From a virus: a stretch of 64,000 nucleotides of DNA. The stretch lies in the IMG/VR virus record IMGVR_UViG_3300027969_000001, positions 1 to 64,000 of that record. One strand, 5' to 3'. The position numbers were made by a program, and so were the translations under genes. Below the pieces are notes generated by a model. It saw only the letters and a program-made list of their open reading frames with translations, was not told the DNA's origin and made no database searches. Below, in pieces: positions 10,339 to 23,841 of the stretch (within the stretch, counting starts at the first letter, position 1; every line of letters starts with the position of its first letter).

Positions 10339-10626
10339 TTAGAACCACCAAAAGTGTTTAATAATAGAAAGACTGGCCAAAACGACCCACGCCACGTTGA
10401 AAAGAATGATTGTAGGAAGCGTCTTCTTTGTGGATGTCCAAATCAGGCTCACACTAGAGATAATTGCAAAAATATAAAGCCACCAGAACTGCTTATCAAA
10501 AAGCAAGCCAGGGAAAATAATAGCAATCTTGGTCGCAAATCCCCATGCTTCTACAGTGTTGACTTTTGTCCAATAGTCCTTGGATGACATTGTTTTGACA
10601 GATGCAATAATCTTGTTAAAAAACAT
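10339..10626 (-). CDS. Membrane protein with about three transmembrane helices
   Basis: A 95-residue protein beginning MFFNKIIASV; an upstream in-frame TTG two codons earlier is a less likely start. Hydrophobic stretches TKIAIIFPGLLF, WWLYIFAIISSVSLIW and LPTIILFNVAWVVLASLSII suggest three membrane passes, aromatic-rich at the ends. No known family. It lies between two fibre/modification operons and could be a superinfection-exclusion or holin-like protein (inference). Confidence 0.6.
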   Translation of the reverse strand: MFFNKIIASVKTMSSKDYWTKVNTVEAWGFATKIAIIFPGLLFDKQFWWLYIFAIISSVSLIWTSTKKTLPTIILFNVAWVVLASLSIIKHFWWF

Positions 10627-10748
10627 GGGCAAAATTTATCATGCCCATCAGCATTTTGCAAGAGCTAAGCAAGGTCCTCTGGGGCAGTAAACTCGGCCCC
10701 ATTGCGTCCCATGGGTTACATTTTACTACATAAGCCGTTGAGTACTGT

Positions 10749-10901
10749 TTATTTATTATTACGTTCTTTAGAGTCTTGAAAGATTTTTTTTGCCGTGTCT
10801 ATATCTCTATTTAGGTGATGATTGGCAAACTGTTCCAAAATAGCTAACTCTATGAGGTCTTTTTCGTTATAAATAGTTGTATTGATTATTTTTTCGGCCA
10901 T
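10749..10901 (-). CDS. Small helical protein closing the halogenase operon
   Basis: A 50-residue charged helical protein (EKDLIELAILEQFANHHLNRD). It overlaps the 3' end of the upstream gene by 16 bp in another frame, the same compact style as the rest of this operon. Unknown function. Confidence 0.55.
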   Translation of the reverse strand: MAEKIINTTIYNEKDLIELAILEQFANHHLNRDIDTAKKIFQDSKERNNK

Positions 10902-11650
10902 CTTATTTTCTTTTCTTTTTCAATAGCCTTATCTACCCTGGTCCGCTCTCTCCTATAAGGGGCGGCAGTTCCGTCATGTGGCGCTATGTGCCCCATGCCA
11001 AAACCGGTTGTTGCAACATATTTGAAATACGACTCATCATTAAAGACAATTTCTGAAAAATCAGAATCACGTTTAAAAGGTACCAATTGAGCAATTGGCG
11101 TTCCGACCTTGATTGCAAAAGCCGCATCTCCAGTTATGTTAAGAACGATGTTAGCAAGATGATAATAGTCAGTATTTACTATTGCTGGAATAACGGTAAA
11201 GTTAGCATTGGGCTCCCAATGTAACGGCAACACAAGTGTCGACCATCCCGGAGCTGTTTCAAATCGCCATGGATTTACAAGTTTTGGATATTGTCCAGTC
11301 TCGATGTCTCTCATGTCTGTCATGGGGCAAGAGCCAGTTGATTCATAAGAAAAACCCTGAACACTGCTTATGCCTGCAGGAGGGCTAAAGTCGTCTCCAC
11401 CAGTTTCCCATGCTCCATGACCATCAGGCCTGAATCTATAGTTTGTCCAAAGTGGAAGCGTTACGCCAGCAGCAAGATAATCAATAGTTCCAGCACAACG
11501 CCGAAGCGAGCCTTGATGTTTCCCTATTCGCCTAAACCACGAAGGTTGATTAATAATCTCATTAATAAATGGGGCAAACTCCATCAATCTATTATCGGTC
11601 GGCGTAAATCTAATTTGTCCAGGTTTTACTGCAGGGAGTTTGTGACTCAT
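10886..11650 (-). CDS. Conserved hypothetical protein next to the halogenase (DUF6065-like, tentative)
   Basis: A 254-residue soluble protein with a beta-rich centre (TAPGWSTLVLPLHWEPN, FTVIPAIVNTDYY) and a PIAQLVPF segment. This reminded me of dUTPase/dCTP-deaminase-like beta folds and of the DUF6065 proteins seen near flavin halogenases, but I cannot confirm either. The ATG overlaps the halogenase stop (ATGA). Association with the halogenase suggests a substrate or partner role. Confidence 0.55.
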   Translation of the reverse strand: MSHKLPAVKPGQIRFTPTDNRLMEFAPFINEIINQPSWFRRIGKHQGSLRRCAGTIDYLAAGVTLPLWTNYRFRPDGHGAWETGGDDFSPPAGISSVQGFSYESTGSCPMTDMRDIETGQYPKLVNPWRFETAPGWSTLVLPLHWEPNANFTVIPAIVNTDYYHLANIVLNITGDAAFAIKVGTPIAQLVPFKRDSDFSEIVFNDESYFKYVATTGFGMGHIAPHDGTAAPYRRERTRVDKAIEKEKKIRWPKK

Positions 11651-13191
11651 TTATACAACCATTCTTCGTCTGTGGATGTTAATTCTCTAAGAGCAGTTGC
11701 ATGGTCAACCAATTCATGATTGTGACGATTCTGTCTCATCTTGTCAATTTCGTAAAAAATTGCTTCGCGCAAAACCATCATGTTCATGGCTCTAGTGCAT
11801 GCGTCTTTGCTAATTAATCCCTGCCCTTGAGCCACGTGAGCTATGTGTGGTGTTTGAAAAAGCTCACCAGAACTGTTTTCAAAGTCATAGCGCGATGGTG
11901 GGCGCTCAGACCATAGTTCTATCAATTCTTGCAATTCGTCGTTTACTGGCATGTTAGACATTGCTTCCCAAAAAGGAGAGTCTTTTCTATCTGTGTGATA
12001 GTGCAGACGAATCATAGTGAGAATGTTTCGCATCATCTTTTCAAAACCTTTATTAAAATGCTTTTGCGAAGCAGTATGTCCAGGAGCGTATGACGCTATA
12101 TAGGATATGGCTTGACGGACTTGTTGAATAGTTGAACCAATACTTGTAGCTTCAAGCGGTTCAACAAAAGAAGAAGCAAGACCTATGGCCATACAGTTCT
12201 TTACCCATACATTTTTTAAATAGCCAGCATCAAAGGAAATGACCCGAGGGTTGTCAATCTTATAGCCACTCATTTTTTCAGCTTCGATAACGGCATCTTC
12301 TGCAGATATGAAATCAGAAGAAAATACATAACCGTTACCACGGCGTTCCTGTGTTGGAATTTCCCACATCCAGCCAGAAGATGCTGCTCGCGCTCTGGTG
12401 TATGGGCGGATTCGACCATTTGGGTCGCTTTCGGTTGGAAAAGCAATAGCAGTATTGCTAAGTAGATACTTATTAAAAGACACCCATTCGTCGTTGCCTA
12501 GTTTATTCATTAGCACCCTAGAAAATCCGGAAGCGTCAAACCAAAACGAGGCCGATACTTCGTCTCCTTGAGATGTTGTTATCGTATTGATATTTCCTGT
12601 TTCGGAATCAAGAATTACTTCGGCCACTTCTCCGTCAACAAACTTAATATTGCGGCTAAATGCTAACGACGTAAAAAATTCATTCAATTTAAAAGTGTCA
12701 AAATGAAATTGATTAGTACTCTTATGCAACCCAGCACGGGGTATTTTATCTTTGACTATTCCGACACTGGATGTATTAGGCGTAAATAATCTGTCTTGTT
12801 CAAGAAGGCCCATATAAACACCAAATAGACCAAAAGCAAAAATGTCATCTACGGCACCAACGCTATGAAAATAGTCAGTATTTTTTGTATGCCAATTTTC
12901 GTAACGAATACCGTATTTGTGTGTAGCTGATGTAGCTATGAGCAGGTCGTCAAGTGGTATCTCACACATGTCCATAAATTGACGCCAATGTTCAGTAGAG
13001 CCTTCACCTACACCAATGATGCCTATCTTTGAAGATGATATGACCGTTACGTCGGACAAGGGAAATGCACGCCTCGCCAAAATAGCAGCAATCAATCCAG
13101 CGGTTCCGGAACCAACAATTGCAATGGGTTCTGGTTTTTGAGATACCGTCCGAAGGTTAATTAAATCTTGGTTAGTTACCATGTCTGACAT
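11647..13191 (-). CDS. Flavin-dependent tryptophan-halogenase homologue
   Basis: A 514-residue protein. An FAD-binding GxGxxG lies at 27-32 (VGSGTAGLIAA), followed by GVGEGST. The catalytic lysine equivalent is K92 in ATHKYGIRYENW. The family signature W-x-W-x-I-P is at 274-279 (GWMWEIP). A PLEATSIG segment corresponds to PLESTGI. The enzyme class uses reduced FAD, O2 and halide to make hypohalous acid that reaches the catalytic Lys. Phage homologues include cyanophage VirX1, an iodinating enzyme. FADH2 must come from a host flavin reductase. It overlaps the upstream gene by 20 bp. Substrate unknown; a virion protein or free indole are both possible. Confidence 0.9.
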   Translation of the reverse strand: MSDMVTNQDLINLRTVSQKPEPIAIVGSGTAGLIAAILARRAFPLSDVTVISSSKIGIIGVGEGSTEHWRQFMDMCEIPLDDLLIATSATHKYGIRYENWHTKNTDYFHSVGAVDDIFAFGLFGVYMGLLEQDRLFTPNTSSVGIVKDKIPRAGLHKSTNQFHFDTFKLNEFFTSLAFSRNIKFVDGEVAEVILDSETGNINTITTSQGDEVSASFWFDASGFSRVLMNKLGNDEWVSFNKYLLSNTAIAFPTESDPNGRIRPYTRARAASSGWMWEIPTQERRGNGYVFSSDFISAEDAVIEAEKMSGYKIDNPRVISFDAGYLKNVWVKNCMAIGLASSFVEPLEATSIGSTIQQVRQAISYIASYAPGHTASQKHFNKGFEKMMRNILTMIRLHYHTDRKDSPFWEAMSNMPVNDELQELIELWSERPPSRYDFENSSGELFQTPHIAHVAQGQGLISKDACTRAMNMMVLREAIFYEIDKMRQNRHNHELVDHATALRELTSTDEEWLYK

Positions 13192-13879
13192 ATACAGTAA
13201 ACGCTATCTGTGTTGGGATGTGGAAAGAAGTAAATAGACCTGAGTTAATAATTTGTTGATGAACCAAATAAGCACCAGTCTCGTCTCCATTTTCATAAAG
13301 ATTGCCAAGGTCTGATGCGTTTGAAACAACCAAAACACCATCAGTGCTTATCGAATTAATAACTGCTTCCAAAAGGTGGTCATTAAAACCAAGAGACTGA
13401 CAGTAGACAAGAGCCATATCTTGTGTCCCAGCAAGGGAATCAATATCTGCATAGTCAACTGTAGTGAAGTTGTCAAACAAAGAAGTGTTTGAGTATTTAC
13501 ATACGCTCTGAGTAATGATTGTATTTAGCACTGTTACTTCGTCAACATACGGAGCTATTCTGGTTAAGCTTTCAAGAGCACCAATAACAAGCATATTTTG
13601 CGGCCGGCGCATCCTCACTAGTGCTTCTACGATGTCAACGCAGGCAGCAATTAGGTTTCTGAATTCTGCTTTATCATCTGAGCCTAAAATAAATGAATGG
13701 AACTCATCTACAAAAATAACGCGCTCCAACGGAATCCCAGACGCATCATAAACTTCACGCATTTTTACATAAATTTCTTTCAGTTCATTATCTGAAAGAG
13801 CCGGTGTTAAGTCAGTTTCTGCCCTACTGTGCATTGACCTGGCAATACGAGCCATTTCCTCAATAGTAAAATTAGGCAT
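13172..13879 (-). CDS. Probable Rossmann-fold (methyltransferase-like) protein
   Basis: A 235-residue protein. The start is set at MPNFTIEEMARI because its ATG overlaps the upstream stop by 8 bp; a longer form would overlap further. The order NMLVIGALESLTRIAP / EVTVLNT / FTTVDYADI / DMALVYCQSL / DGVLVVSNASDLG resembles a class I SAM-dependent fold, but the usual GxGxG loop is replaced by GALES, so cofactor binding is doubtful. It sits between the oxygenase and the halogenase. Confidence 0.5.
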   Translation of the reverse strand: MPNFTIEEMARIARSMHSRAETDLTPALSDNELKEIYVKMREVYDASGIPLERVIFVDEFHSFILGSDDKAEFRNLIAACVDIVEALVRMRRPQNMLVIGALESLTRIAPYVDEVTVLNTIITQSVCKYSNTSLFDNFTTVDYADIDSLAGTQDMALVYCQSLGFNDHLLEAVINSISTDGVLVVSNASDLGNLYENGDETGAYLVHQQIINSGLFTSFHIPTQIAFTVYVRHGN

Positions 13880-14108
13880 TTGTTGCACTTTCAATCTGCG
13901 GAGCCAAAAACTTGGCAAAGTAAAGATGACGCAATTCTCCGTAAGCCCTATTATATTCAGCAGGGCTAAGGTTTGACTTTAAACCATTTTTGACTGTTTT
14001 ATAGTTTTCTTCATTGACCGTCATGTCCGCAACGCCAGCAAGAGCGCAAATACGAATTATTCTTGTTTCCACATACTGCATGTGGTCTTCTAGTGAGTAA
14101 CTAATCAT
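13872..14108 (-). CDS. Small helical protein of the halogenase operon
   Basis: A 78-residue helical protein (EDHMQYVETRIIRICALAG, SPAEYNRAYGELRHLYFAKFL). ATG chosen where it overlaps the previous stop by 8 bp. No known family. Confidence 0.55.
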   Translation of the reverse strand: MISYSLEDHMQYVETRIIRICALAGVADMTVNEENYKTVKNGLKSNLSPAEYNRAYGELRHLYFAKFLAPQIESATNA

Positions 14109-14358
14109 CTTCTTCTTCCTGTTTGAATGACGGCATTGGTGTTGACATAAAAACGCACCTAAACTTATCACCTTCGGAGTCAATTACTGCGTGTTGTGTA
14201 AGGTCATATTTTTTGGCAACCCATTCCATTTCGTCATGGTCACTACCTTCTTCATCTTGGTAGTTTTGCTCTTCGCGTTCGGCAACCCCCCAGGGGCGGC
14301 CATTACCACTATGACCCATTGTTTTGAATTGATGAACAAAATAGCCAAATATGCTCAT
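14101..14358 (-). CDS. Small acidic protein of the halogenase operon
   Basis: An 85-residue protein starting MSIFGYFVHQFK, its ATG overlapping the oxygenase stop (ATGA). It has a Gly-rich turn (GHSGNGRPWG), an acidic middle and an EEEDD tail. Unknown; perhaps a partner of an operon enzyme. Confidence 0.5.
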   Translation of the reverse strand: MSIFGYFVHQFKTMGHSGNGRPWGVAEREEQNYQDEEGSDHDEMEWVAKKYDLTQHAVIDSEGDKFRCVFMSTPMPSFKQEEEDD

Positions 14359-14936
14359 CTGAACCACGTCACTAACGAGTATTTGGTACCACTAACAACT
14401 GGATGAGCAATGTGCAGATAAGGAAAATTGCTAGGGAACATAATTACTGTGCCTGCTTCACATTCGACAGTCGTGTCAAACATTGGAAACTCAAGACTTC
14501 CTCCTGATTCAGGAGATACAAGGTTTGCAACCATACTAAAGACACGAGCGTTGTCTCTAAAGTGGTCATAATGCCCATGATACTCAGCTTCGGGCAAGTA
14601 CTTAAGAACCGAATATGGCTCAAATATAGCATTGGCTATTAAATATTCTTTTCTGTAGTCTTCAGAAACTTCAGAAATTTGGTCACGAATAGTTCTATTA
14701 AAAAACTTAGAAAGGTCTGTTTCCGGGTATGGCTTCATAAGTGGAACCAAAGAGCATGACAAAGAAGTGCGGTATTGAGTTACGGTTCCTTGTCCGACGC
14801 CCGAAGAACCCCACCCGAGTTCTGACCATTCGTTTTCTATTTCTTCATTAAGCATATTAATAAAAGCTTGCGCCATATCTGGCTCAAAAGCATCTCTATA
14901 AACAGATATGCAGGTTGCTGGTTTTTCTATTTTCAT
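14355..14936 (-). CDS. 2-oxoglutarate/Fe(II) dioxygenase, prolyl-4-hydroxylase-like
   Basis: A 193-residue double-stranded beta-helix oxygenase. The iron triad is visible: H122 and D124 in YHGHYDHF and a distal His near 175 in PYLHIAHPV, with K185 (GTKYSLVTWF) in the place that binds the 2OG carboxylate. The layout fits the P4Hc group, which hydroxylates proline or other side chains using O2 and 2OG. Enzymes of this group are common in cyanophages. Here the same leftward operon encodes, just upstream, an adhesin full of Gly-Ser-Pro triplets with Pro in the Y position, a plausible substrate (inference). Confidence 0.85.
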   Translation of the reverse strand: MKIEKPATCISVYRDAFEPDMAQAFINMLNEEIENEWSELGWGSSGVGQGTVTQYRTSLSCSLVPLMKPYPETDLSKFFNRTIRDQISEVSEDYRKEYLIANAIFEPYSVLKYLPEAEYHGHYDHFRDNARVFSMVANLVSPESGGSLEFPMFDTTVECEAGTVIMFPSNFPYLHIAHPVVSGTKYSLVTWFR

Positions 14937-15355
14937 ACAACCTCAAAAGAAGAAACTAAAAATTTTTCATTATTATTAAAGACAATAACTTCATATTTGC
15001 CCACTTCGTCAAAACGTGTTCTAAATTTGGCAACATGGCGTTCCAGCATTGATGGTTTGTGCTGCTCTTTTTTGCCCATAGGAGATACGGTTTCCATAAT
15101 AATATCTTTCCCCATTTCAACAAATTCATTTGTTATGTCTACAGAAAATATGTGACCGGACTTTACTATGCCATCCATATTCGATGAAGCAACCTCTGGA
15201 ATGGAGATTATACAAACAGAGTCTTTATTTATTCCATCACCAACTAAACCTGTCCTGATTGACAGTTGAGCATCTTTTGCTAGTTTTTTTGCCTCTTCAG
15301 GGATTTCTAAATCATTTCCTATCAGGAAATGCGGAACATAAACAAAACGTTTCAT
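14933..15355 (-). CDS. Hypothetical protein, 140 aa
   Basis: A soluble alpha/beta protein (MKRFVYVPHFLIG, KDSVCIISIPEVA, KYEVIVFNNNEKFLV). Overlaps both neighbours by 4 bp. No recognisable family; part of the adhesin-modification operon. Confidence 0.55.
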   Translation of the reverse strand: MKRFVYVPHFLIGNDLEIPEEAKKLAKDAQLSIRTGLVGDGINKDSVCIISIPEVASSNMDGIVKSGHIFSVDITNEFVEMGKDIIMETVSPMGKKEQHKPSMLERHVAKFRTRFDEVGKYEVIVFNNNEKFLVSSFEVV

Positions 15356-15588
15356 TGAAGCTCATCTAGCTTGCTTTCAATAAGTTCCAAAGCGGAAACA
15401 AGACCTTTGACTCTGCCGTATTCGCCGGCAAATACACCATCATGGGATACGGGTAGTTCGTCAACTGACGCAAACGTATCAGGGTCTATCCCAATGCGAA
15501 TCAAAATATTATAAATCTCAGTAGTAATTCCAGCTTTTGAATTACGAAGAGCCATCTCTTTTTGTTGGTTATTAAGGCCAAGGTCCAT
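15352..15588 (-). CDS. Hypothetical helical protein, 78 aa
   Basis: A helical protein (LNNQQKEMALRNSKAGI, VKGLVSALELIESKLDEL) directly after the His-rich adhesin, 8 bp from its stop, with RBS AGGAG. The KEMALRNSKAGITTEIYNI stretch reads like a tail assembly chaperone, but this is not certain. Confidence 0.55.
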   Translation of the reverse strand: MDLGLNNQQKEMALRNSKAGITTEIYNILIRIGIDPDTFASVDELPVSHDGVFAGEYGRVKGLVSALELIESKLDELQ

Positions 15589-15596
15589 TTTTTCTC

Positions 15597-17501
15597 CTAA
15601 ACGTTTAGCAAGACGTATGCACTACCGGATGATGCTGAATAGTTATCAGCGTCAGCCGTAAGTCCTGCTCTTGTGTCGTATGTAATCGTATCAGCTATTG
15701 AGTCTGTAAGCAAGAGTATTGAGCCGCCGCCTCCAGCCCCTCCACGCTTGCCAGTAGAACCAGTCGCTCCAGTTCCGCCAGCGCCACCTGCGCCACCTGC
15801 CCCTCCTGTGCCACCTGCTCCACCAGAACCGCCTGCTCCACCAGAACCGCCTGCTCCACGTAATTGACCCAACCCACCAGCACCGCCTGCATAATGACTT
15901 GGGTGAACATGGTAAGTATGAGGAGCAACATGGTGGTGATGCCATGTTGGAGAAGTGGTTGGGTGATGGGCATGAGTGTGGCTATGGTGAGGCAAGCCAA
16001 AGTGAGCATGAACGTGACCGTCGTGCCCACCAAAAGAACCGTGATAAACCCCCGAGTGATGATAACCGCTTCCGTCTCCATGACTATGTCCACCATGTCC
16101 GTTTGGTTTTTGATGATAGTGAGGGAATGGATATCCATGACTTAATTGGAAATAAGCATGCCACCAATGACCATCCCAGTGATGCGCTCCTCCATGTGGA
16201 CCGTCATTGTGAGGATGGTGATAATGCCCATCATGATGATGGTGCGGGGTTGCGTGAGTGTAGTGATGCCCTTTTGAATGAGCACCAGTATGTGCTCGCG
16301 TGGAGTGGGCATGCCTATCTGAATGGTTATTATAATGATGATGATGCGAATAGTTTCTAGCATCAGGGTTTGGATGTGAGCCGTCCGGGTTGGGGTGAGT
16401 AAGGCTGGGAGCGGCAGCTCCATCTGGACCAAAGCTGGAACCAGTTGGATGAGTGCCAGGACTACCTGGAGAACCATGACCACCAGGGGTGCCAGAGGCT
16501 CCAGGGGTGCCAGAGGCTCCAGTAGTACCAGGAGAACCAGTTGCTCCCGGGCTGCCAGCAGAACCGGCAGAACCAGACATGCCGAGGGACACAAACTTTC
16601 CTGAACCTGATATTTTTTTAGCAATTACACAAACAATTCCACCGCCCATGCCGCTAGTTCCGCCAGCACCGCCAGTACCGCCAGCACCAGGTGAACCACT
16701 TGCACCACGACTTCCACTTGCACCAGATACGCCAACAGAGCCAGGACTTCCACTTGCACCAGGACTTCCACTTGCACCAGATACGCCAACAGAGCCAGGA
16801 CTTCCACTTGCACCAGGACTTCCACTTGCACCTTGTGAACCTGGGTTGCCTCGTCCACCAGGAGCATTAACCGTTGTTGCGTTTGGAGGATATGCACCAG
16901 TAGCACCAGCCGCACCAGGGGTTCCAGCCGCGCCAGGACTGCCGGTAGCACCAGGACTGCCACTTGCGCCAGGACTTCCAGTAGCACCAGGACTTCCTGT
17001 AGCGCCAGCTCCAGTAGCCCCCGAATCCCCAATGGAACCAGTTGTTCCCCTAGAGCCACCAGCCATAGGAAGAACTCCGAGCGTTGGGTCCATCATCATC
17101 CCGCCAGACATTGCATTAATGTCTTTATATAAGAACGACGGTAATGCCGTTACTCCAGGACTAGTTCCGCCTCCGCCTTGACCACCAGTTCTGTATGTTA
17201 TTGCGCCACTTGTGTGTCCCTTTAAGCTTGCGTTTGCGACTGCAGATGCGGGTTCACCAACAACTCCAGCAGATACGGAACCGATTCCGATATACCCATT
17301 GTTGGTCAATGTGTTTTTTACAAAAACCCTGTATCCATTTGTATTTAAAAATATGCCAGAGCTAATAGTCAGATTGTTGTAGTACATATCCGACGTAATT
17401 GTTGTATCTGATGTAATAGTTACGTCACCGTCAGCACCAGTTCCGTAAACGGCATCGTTTGCCGTACGGGAAACATTTGCTTCAATTCTTGATACTGCCA
17501 T
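15597..17501 (-). CDS. Collagen-like, histidine-rich, glycine-rich adhesin
   Basis: A 634-residue modular protein. Residues 1-75 form a beta domain shared with the next gene (DAVYGTGADGDVTIT...NGYRVFVK). Collagen-like triplets occur at about 150-280 and 310-352, many GSP or GTP with Pro in the Y position. Residues 384-536 contain about 52 His, mostly as HxH or HH. At 538-594 is a Gly-rich block (GGAGGSGGAGG) like the polyglycine II tips of T4 gp38-type adhesins. HxH motifs in the T4 gp37 needle hold iron ions, so a metal-stabilised tip is plausible. Downstream in the same operon are a prolyl-hydroxylase-like enzyme and a halogenase. Confidence 0.8.
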   Translation of the reverse strand: MAVSRIEANVSRTANDAVYGTGADGDVTITSDTTITSDMYYNNLTISSGIFLNTNGYRVFVKNTLTNNGYIGIGSVSAGVVGEPASAVANASLKGHTSGAITYRTGGQGGGGTSPGVTALPSFLYKDINAMSGGMMMDPTLGVLPMAGGSRGTTGSIGDSGATGAGATGSPGATGSPGASGSPGATGSPGAAGTPGAAGATGAYPPNATTVNAPGGRGNPGSQGASGSPGASGSPGSVGVSGASGSPGASGSPGSVGVSGASGSRGASGSPGAGGTGGAGGTSGMGGGIVCVIAKKISGSGKFVSLGMSGSAGSAGSPGATGSPGTTGASGTPGASGTPGGHGSPGSPGTHPTGSSFGPDGAAAPSLTHPNPDGSHPNPDARNYSHHHHYNNHSDRHAHSTRAHTGAHSKGHHYTHATPHHHHDGHYHHPHNDGPHGGAHHWDGHWWHAYFQLSHGYPFPHYHQKPNGHGGHSHGDGSGYHHSGVYHGSFGGHDGHVHAHFGLPHHSHTHAHHPTTSPTWHHHHVAPHTYHVHPSHYAGGAGGLGQLRGAGGSGGAGGSGGAGGTGGAGGAGGAGGTGATGSTGKRGGAGGGGSILLLTDSIADTITYDTRAGLTADADNYSASSGSAYVLLNV

Positions 17502-17503
17502 AT

Positions 17504-18267
17504 TTACACCTGTTGAATATAGTAGTAGGTTCCTGCGTTTTGTCCAGTTACGTCTGTTGATATCCCAGATGGCAAAGATGCGTTAGAGGAGACAATCAGA
17601 ATCACTCCGCCACCAGCAGGAGCAGTACCTGGCGCTTTTATGTAAGCCGTACCTGATGCTGGACCAGAAATATAACGAGCGGCAAGAATTACTACTCCGC
17701 CTCCCGCTTGACCAGAACCACCAGCACCACCGCGAAGAAAAGTAGGTCCGCCTGATGCGGTGATTGAGTATCCAGTAATTGCTTGAGTCGGAACCTTGAA
17801 GTAGTTACTTCCACCCATCGCCGCAGTCGGAGCTGTTGCTGTATACCCAGTAGCAGAACCACCTAAAGAATGAGTGACAGCAGTAGTGGCTGCTCCGCCT
17901 TGAGCAATAGAACCAGCAGTTGCATACCCAGTCGTGTAGCCAATCGTGGAGTTAGTTCCATCAAACTTAAGCATTCCTTTAACGAAAATCCTATAACCAT
18001 TTGGTTGAAGTCGACAACTTGTATTGATAGTCAAGTCATTGAAAAACATATCCGTAGTCATTGTGTAAACGCTTGCAGACGGAGCCATACCCAAGACTGT
18101 TGTAGTTCCGTCTAGGGTCGCATCACCATCTGCGCCAGTTCCGTAAACAGAGTCAACGCCTTCGTTGTAGTAGGCGTTCCATACAGAACCATCCCATTGC
18201 CAACTCTTAGAGCCGACAGTGTAAACCTGGTTTGTATATGGAGATGAAGGAAAAGTTATTGCAGGCA

Positions 18268-18268
<1 letters not shown>
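17504..18268 (-). CDS. Tail fibre/adhesin with FPSSP attachment module and Gly-rich tip
   Basis: A 254-residue protein. Residues 1-32 are the attachment module (FPSSP...SKSWQWDGSVWN). Residues 38-110 match the beta domain of the His-rich adhesin. The rest alternates Gly/Ala-rich loops (GGAGGSGQAGGGVVILAARYISG) with strands, as in polyglycine-tip adhesins. It has no collagen shaft. One base overlaps the upstream fibre stop. It looks like a shorter paralogue of its neighbour. Confidence 0.7.
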
Positions 18269-20456
<2,188 letters not shown>

Positions 20457-20458
20457 TT

Positions 20459-20809
20459 CTATTCTCCATCCGATGGAATATTGTCTGTCCTGACACCCCA
20501 TGGACTAGAGCCATTAGTCAAGTCCCAGTTATCCCAAGAGGCAGGGTATCCCGTGCGTGGAGGCAGAGGAAGTTGAAGAGTGTTTTCTAAAGGACGAGAA
20601 ACAGTAGAGGTTATGTCTCTCATTTCTTGCCTCCATACACGCCAGTCGTTTTTAATTTCCTCAGAAAGAGGGCAGTCTGGCATTTGTGTCCAATCTGATT
20701 CTTTTAGAAGAACATCACGCATTTCACGAAGTGCTTGAGCAAGTTCTTCTTGTGTTTGCGCATATGTACCAGTTGTTGAAAGTGTCCAACCATAAATTTG
20801 AATTAACAT
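20459..20809 (-). CDS. Tail fibre assembly chaperone-like protein
   Basis: A 116-residue protein with the hallmark LREMRDVLLKESDWTQMPDC followed by PLSEEIKNDWRVWRQEMRDI. This pattern (RD-x-LL-x-SDWTQ-x-PD-x-PL-x(n)-W-x-x-YRQ-x-LRD) defines small phage tail assembly chaperones. It lies between the collar protein and the largest fibre, whose folding it may assist. Confidence 0.8.
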   Translation of the reverse strand: MLIQIYGWTLSTTGTYAQTQEELAQALREMRDVLLKESDWTQMPDCPLSEEIKNDWRVWRQEMRDITSTVSRPLENTLQLPLPPRTGYPASWDNWDLTNGSSPWGVRTDNIPSDGE

Positions 20810-20810
20810 G

Positions 20811-23618
<2,808 letters not shown>

Positions 23619-23646
23619 CTATGTTATTGCCCCTCAGGGCAAGGCG

Positions 23647-23835
23647 TTAAGCCTTTTTGCCGAAAGCTGTATCTTTTGGATTCAGATAACGAAGGATAAC
23701 AGGTAGTGCTGCTGCCCAAAGAGCATTAGCAGTAAGTTTGATATCGTTCGTTGCTGCGTATGTTGCGACTGCTGCACCAAGGACGCTTCTTGCGTACGAT
23801 GCTGCCATTGCTTTTTGTTCTGCTGTGATTTTCAT
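23647..23835 (-). CDS. Small membrane protein, holin candidate
   Basis: A 62-residue protein with two hydrophobic segments (AASYARSVLGAAVATYAAT and ALWAAALPVILRYL) and a basic tail. Close relatives annotated as holins occur in actinophages, but the placement among fibre genes rather than beside the endolysin is unusual. Function not proven. Confidence 0.55.
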   Translation of the reverse strand: MKITAEQKAMAASYARSVLGAAVATYAATNDIKLTANALWAAALPVILRYLNPKDTAFGKKA

Positions 23836-23841
23836 GTTTTC

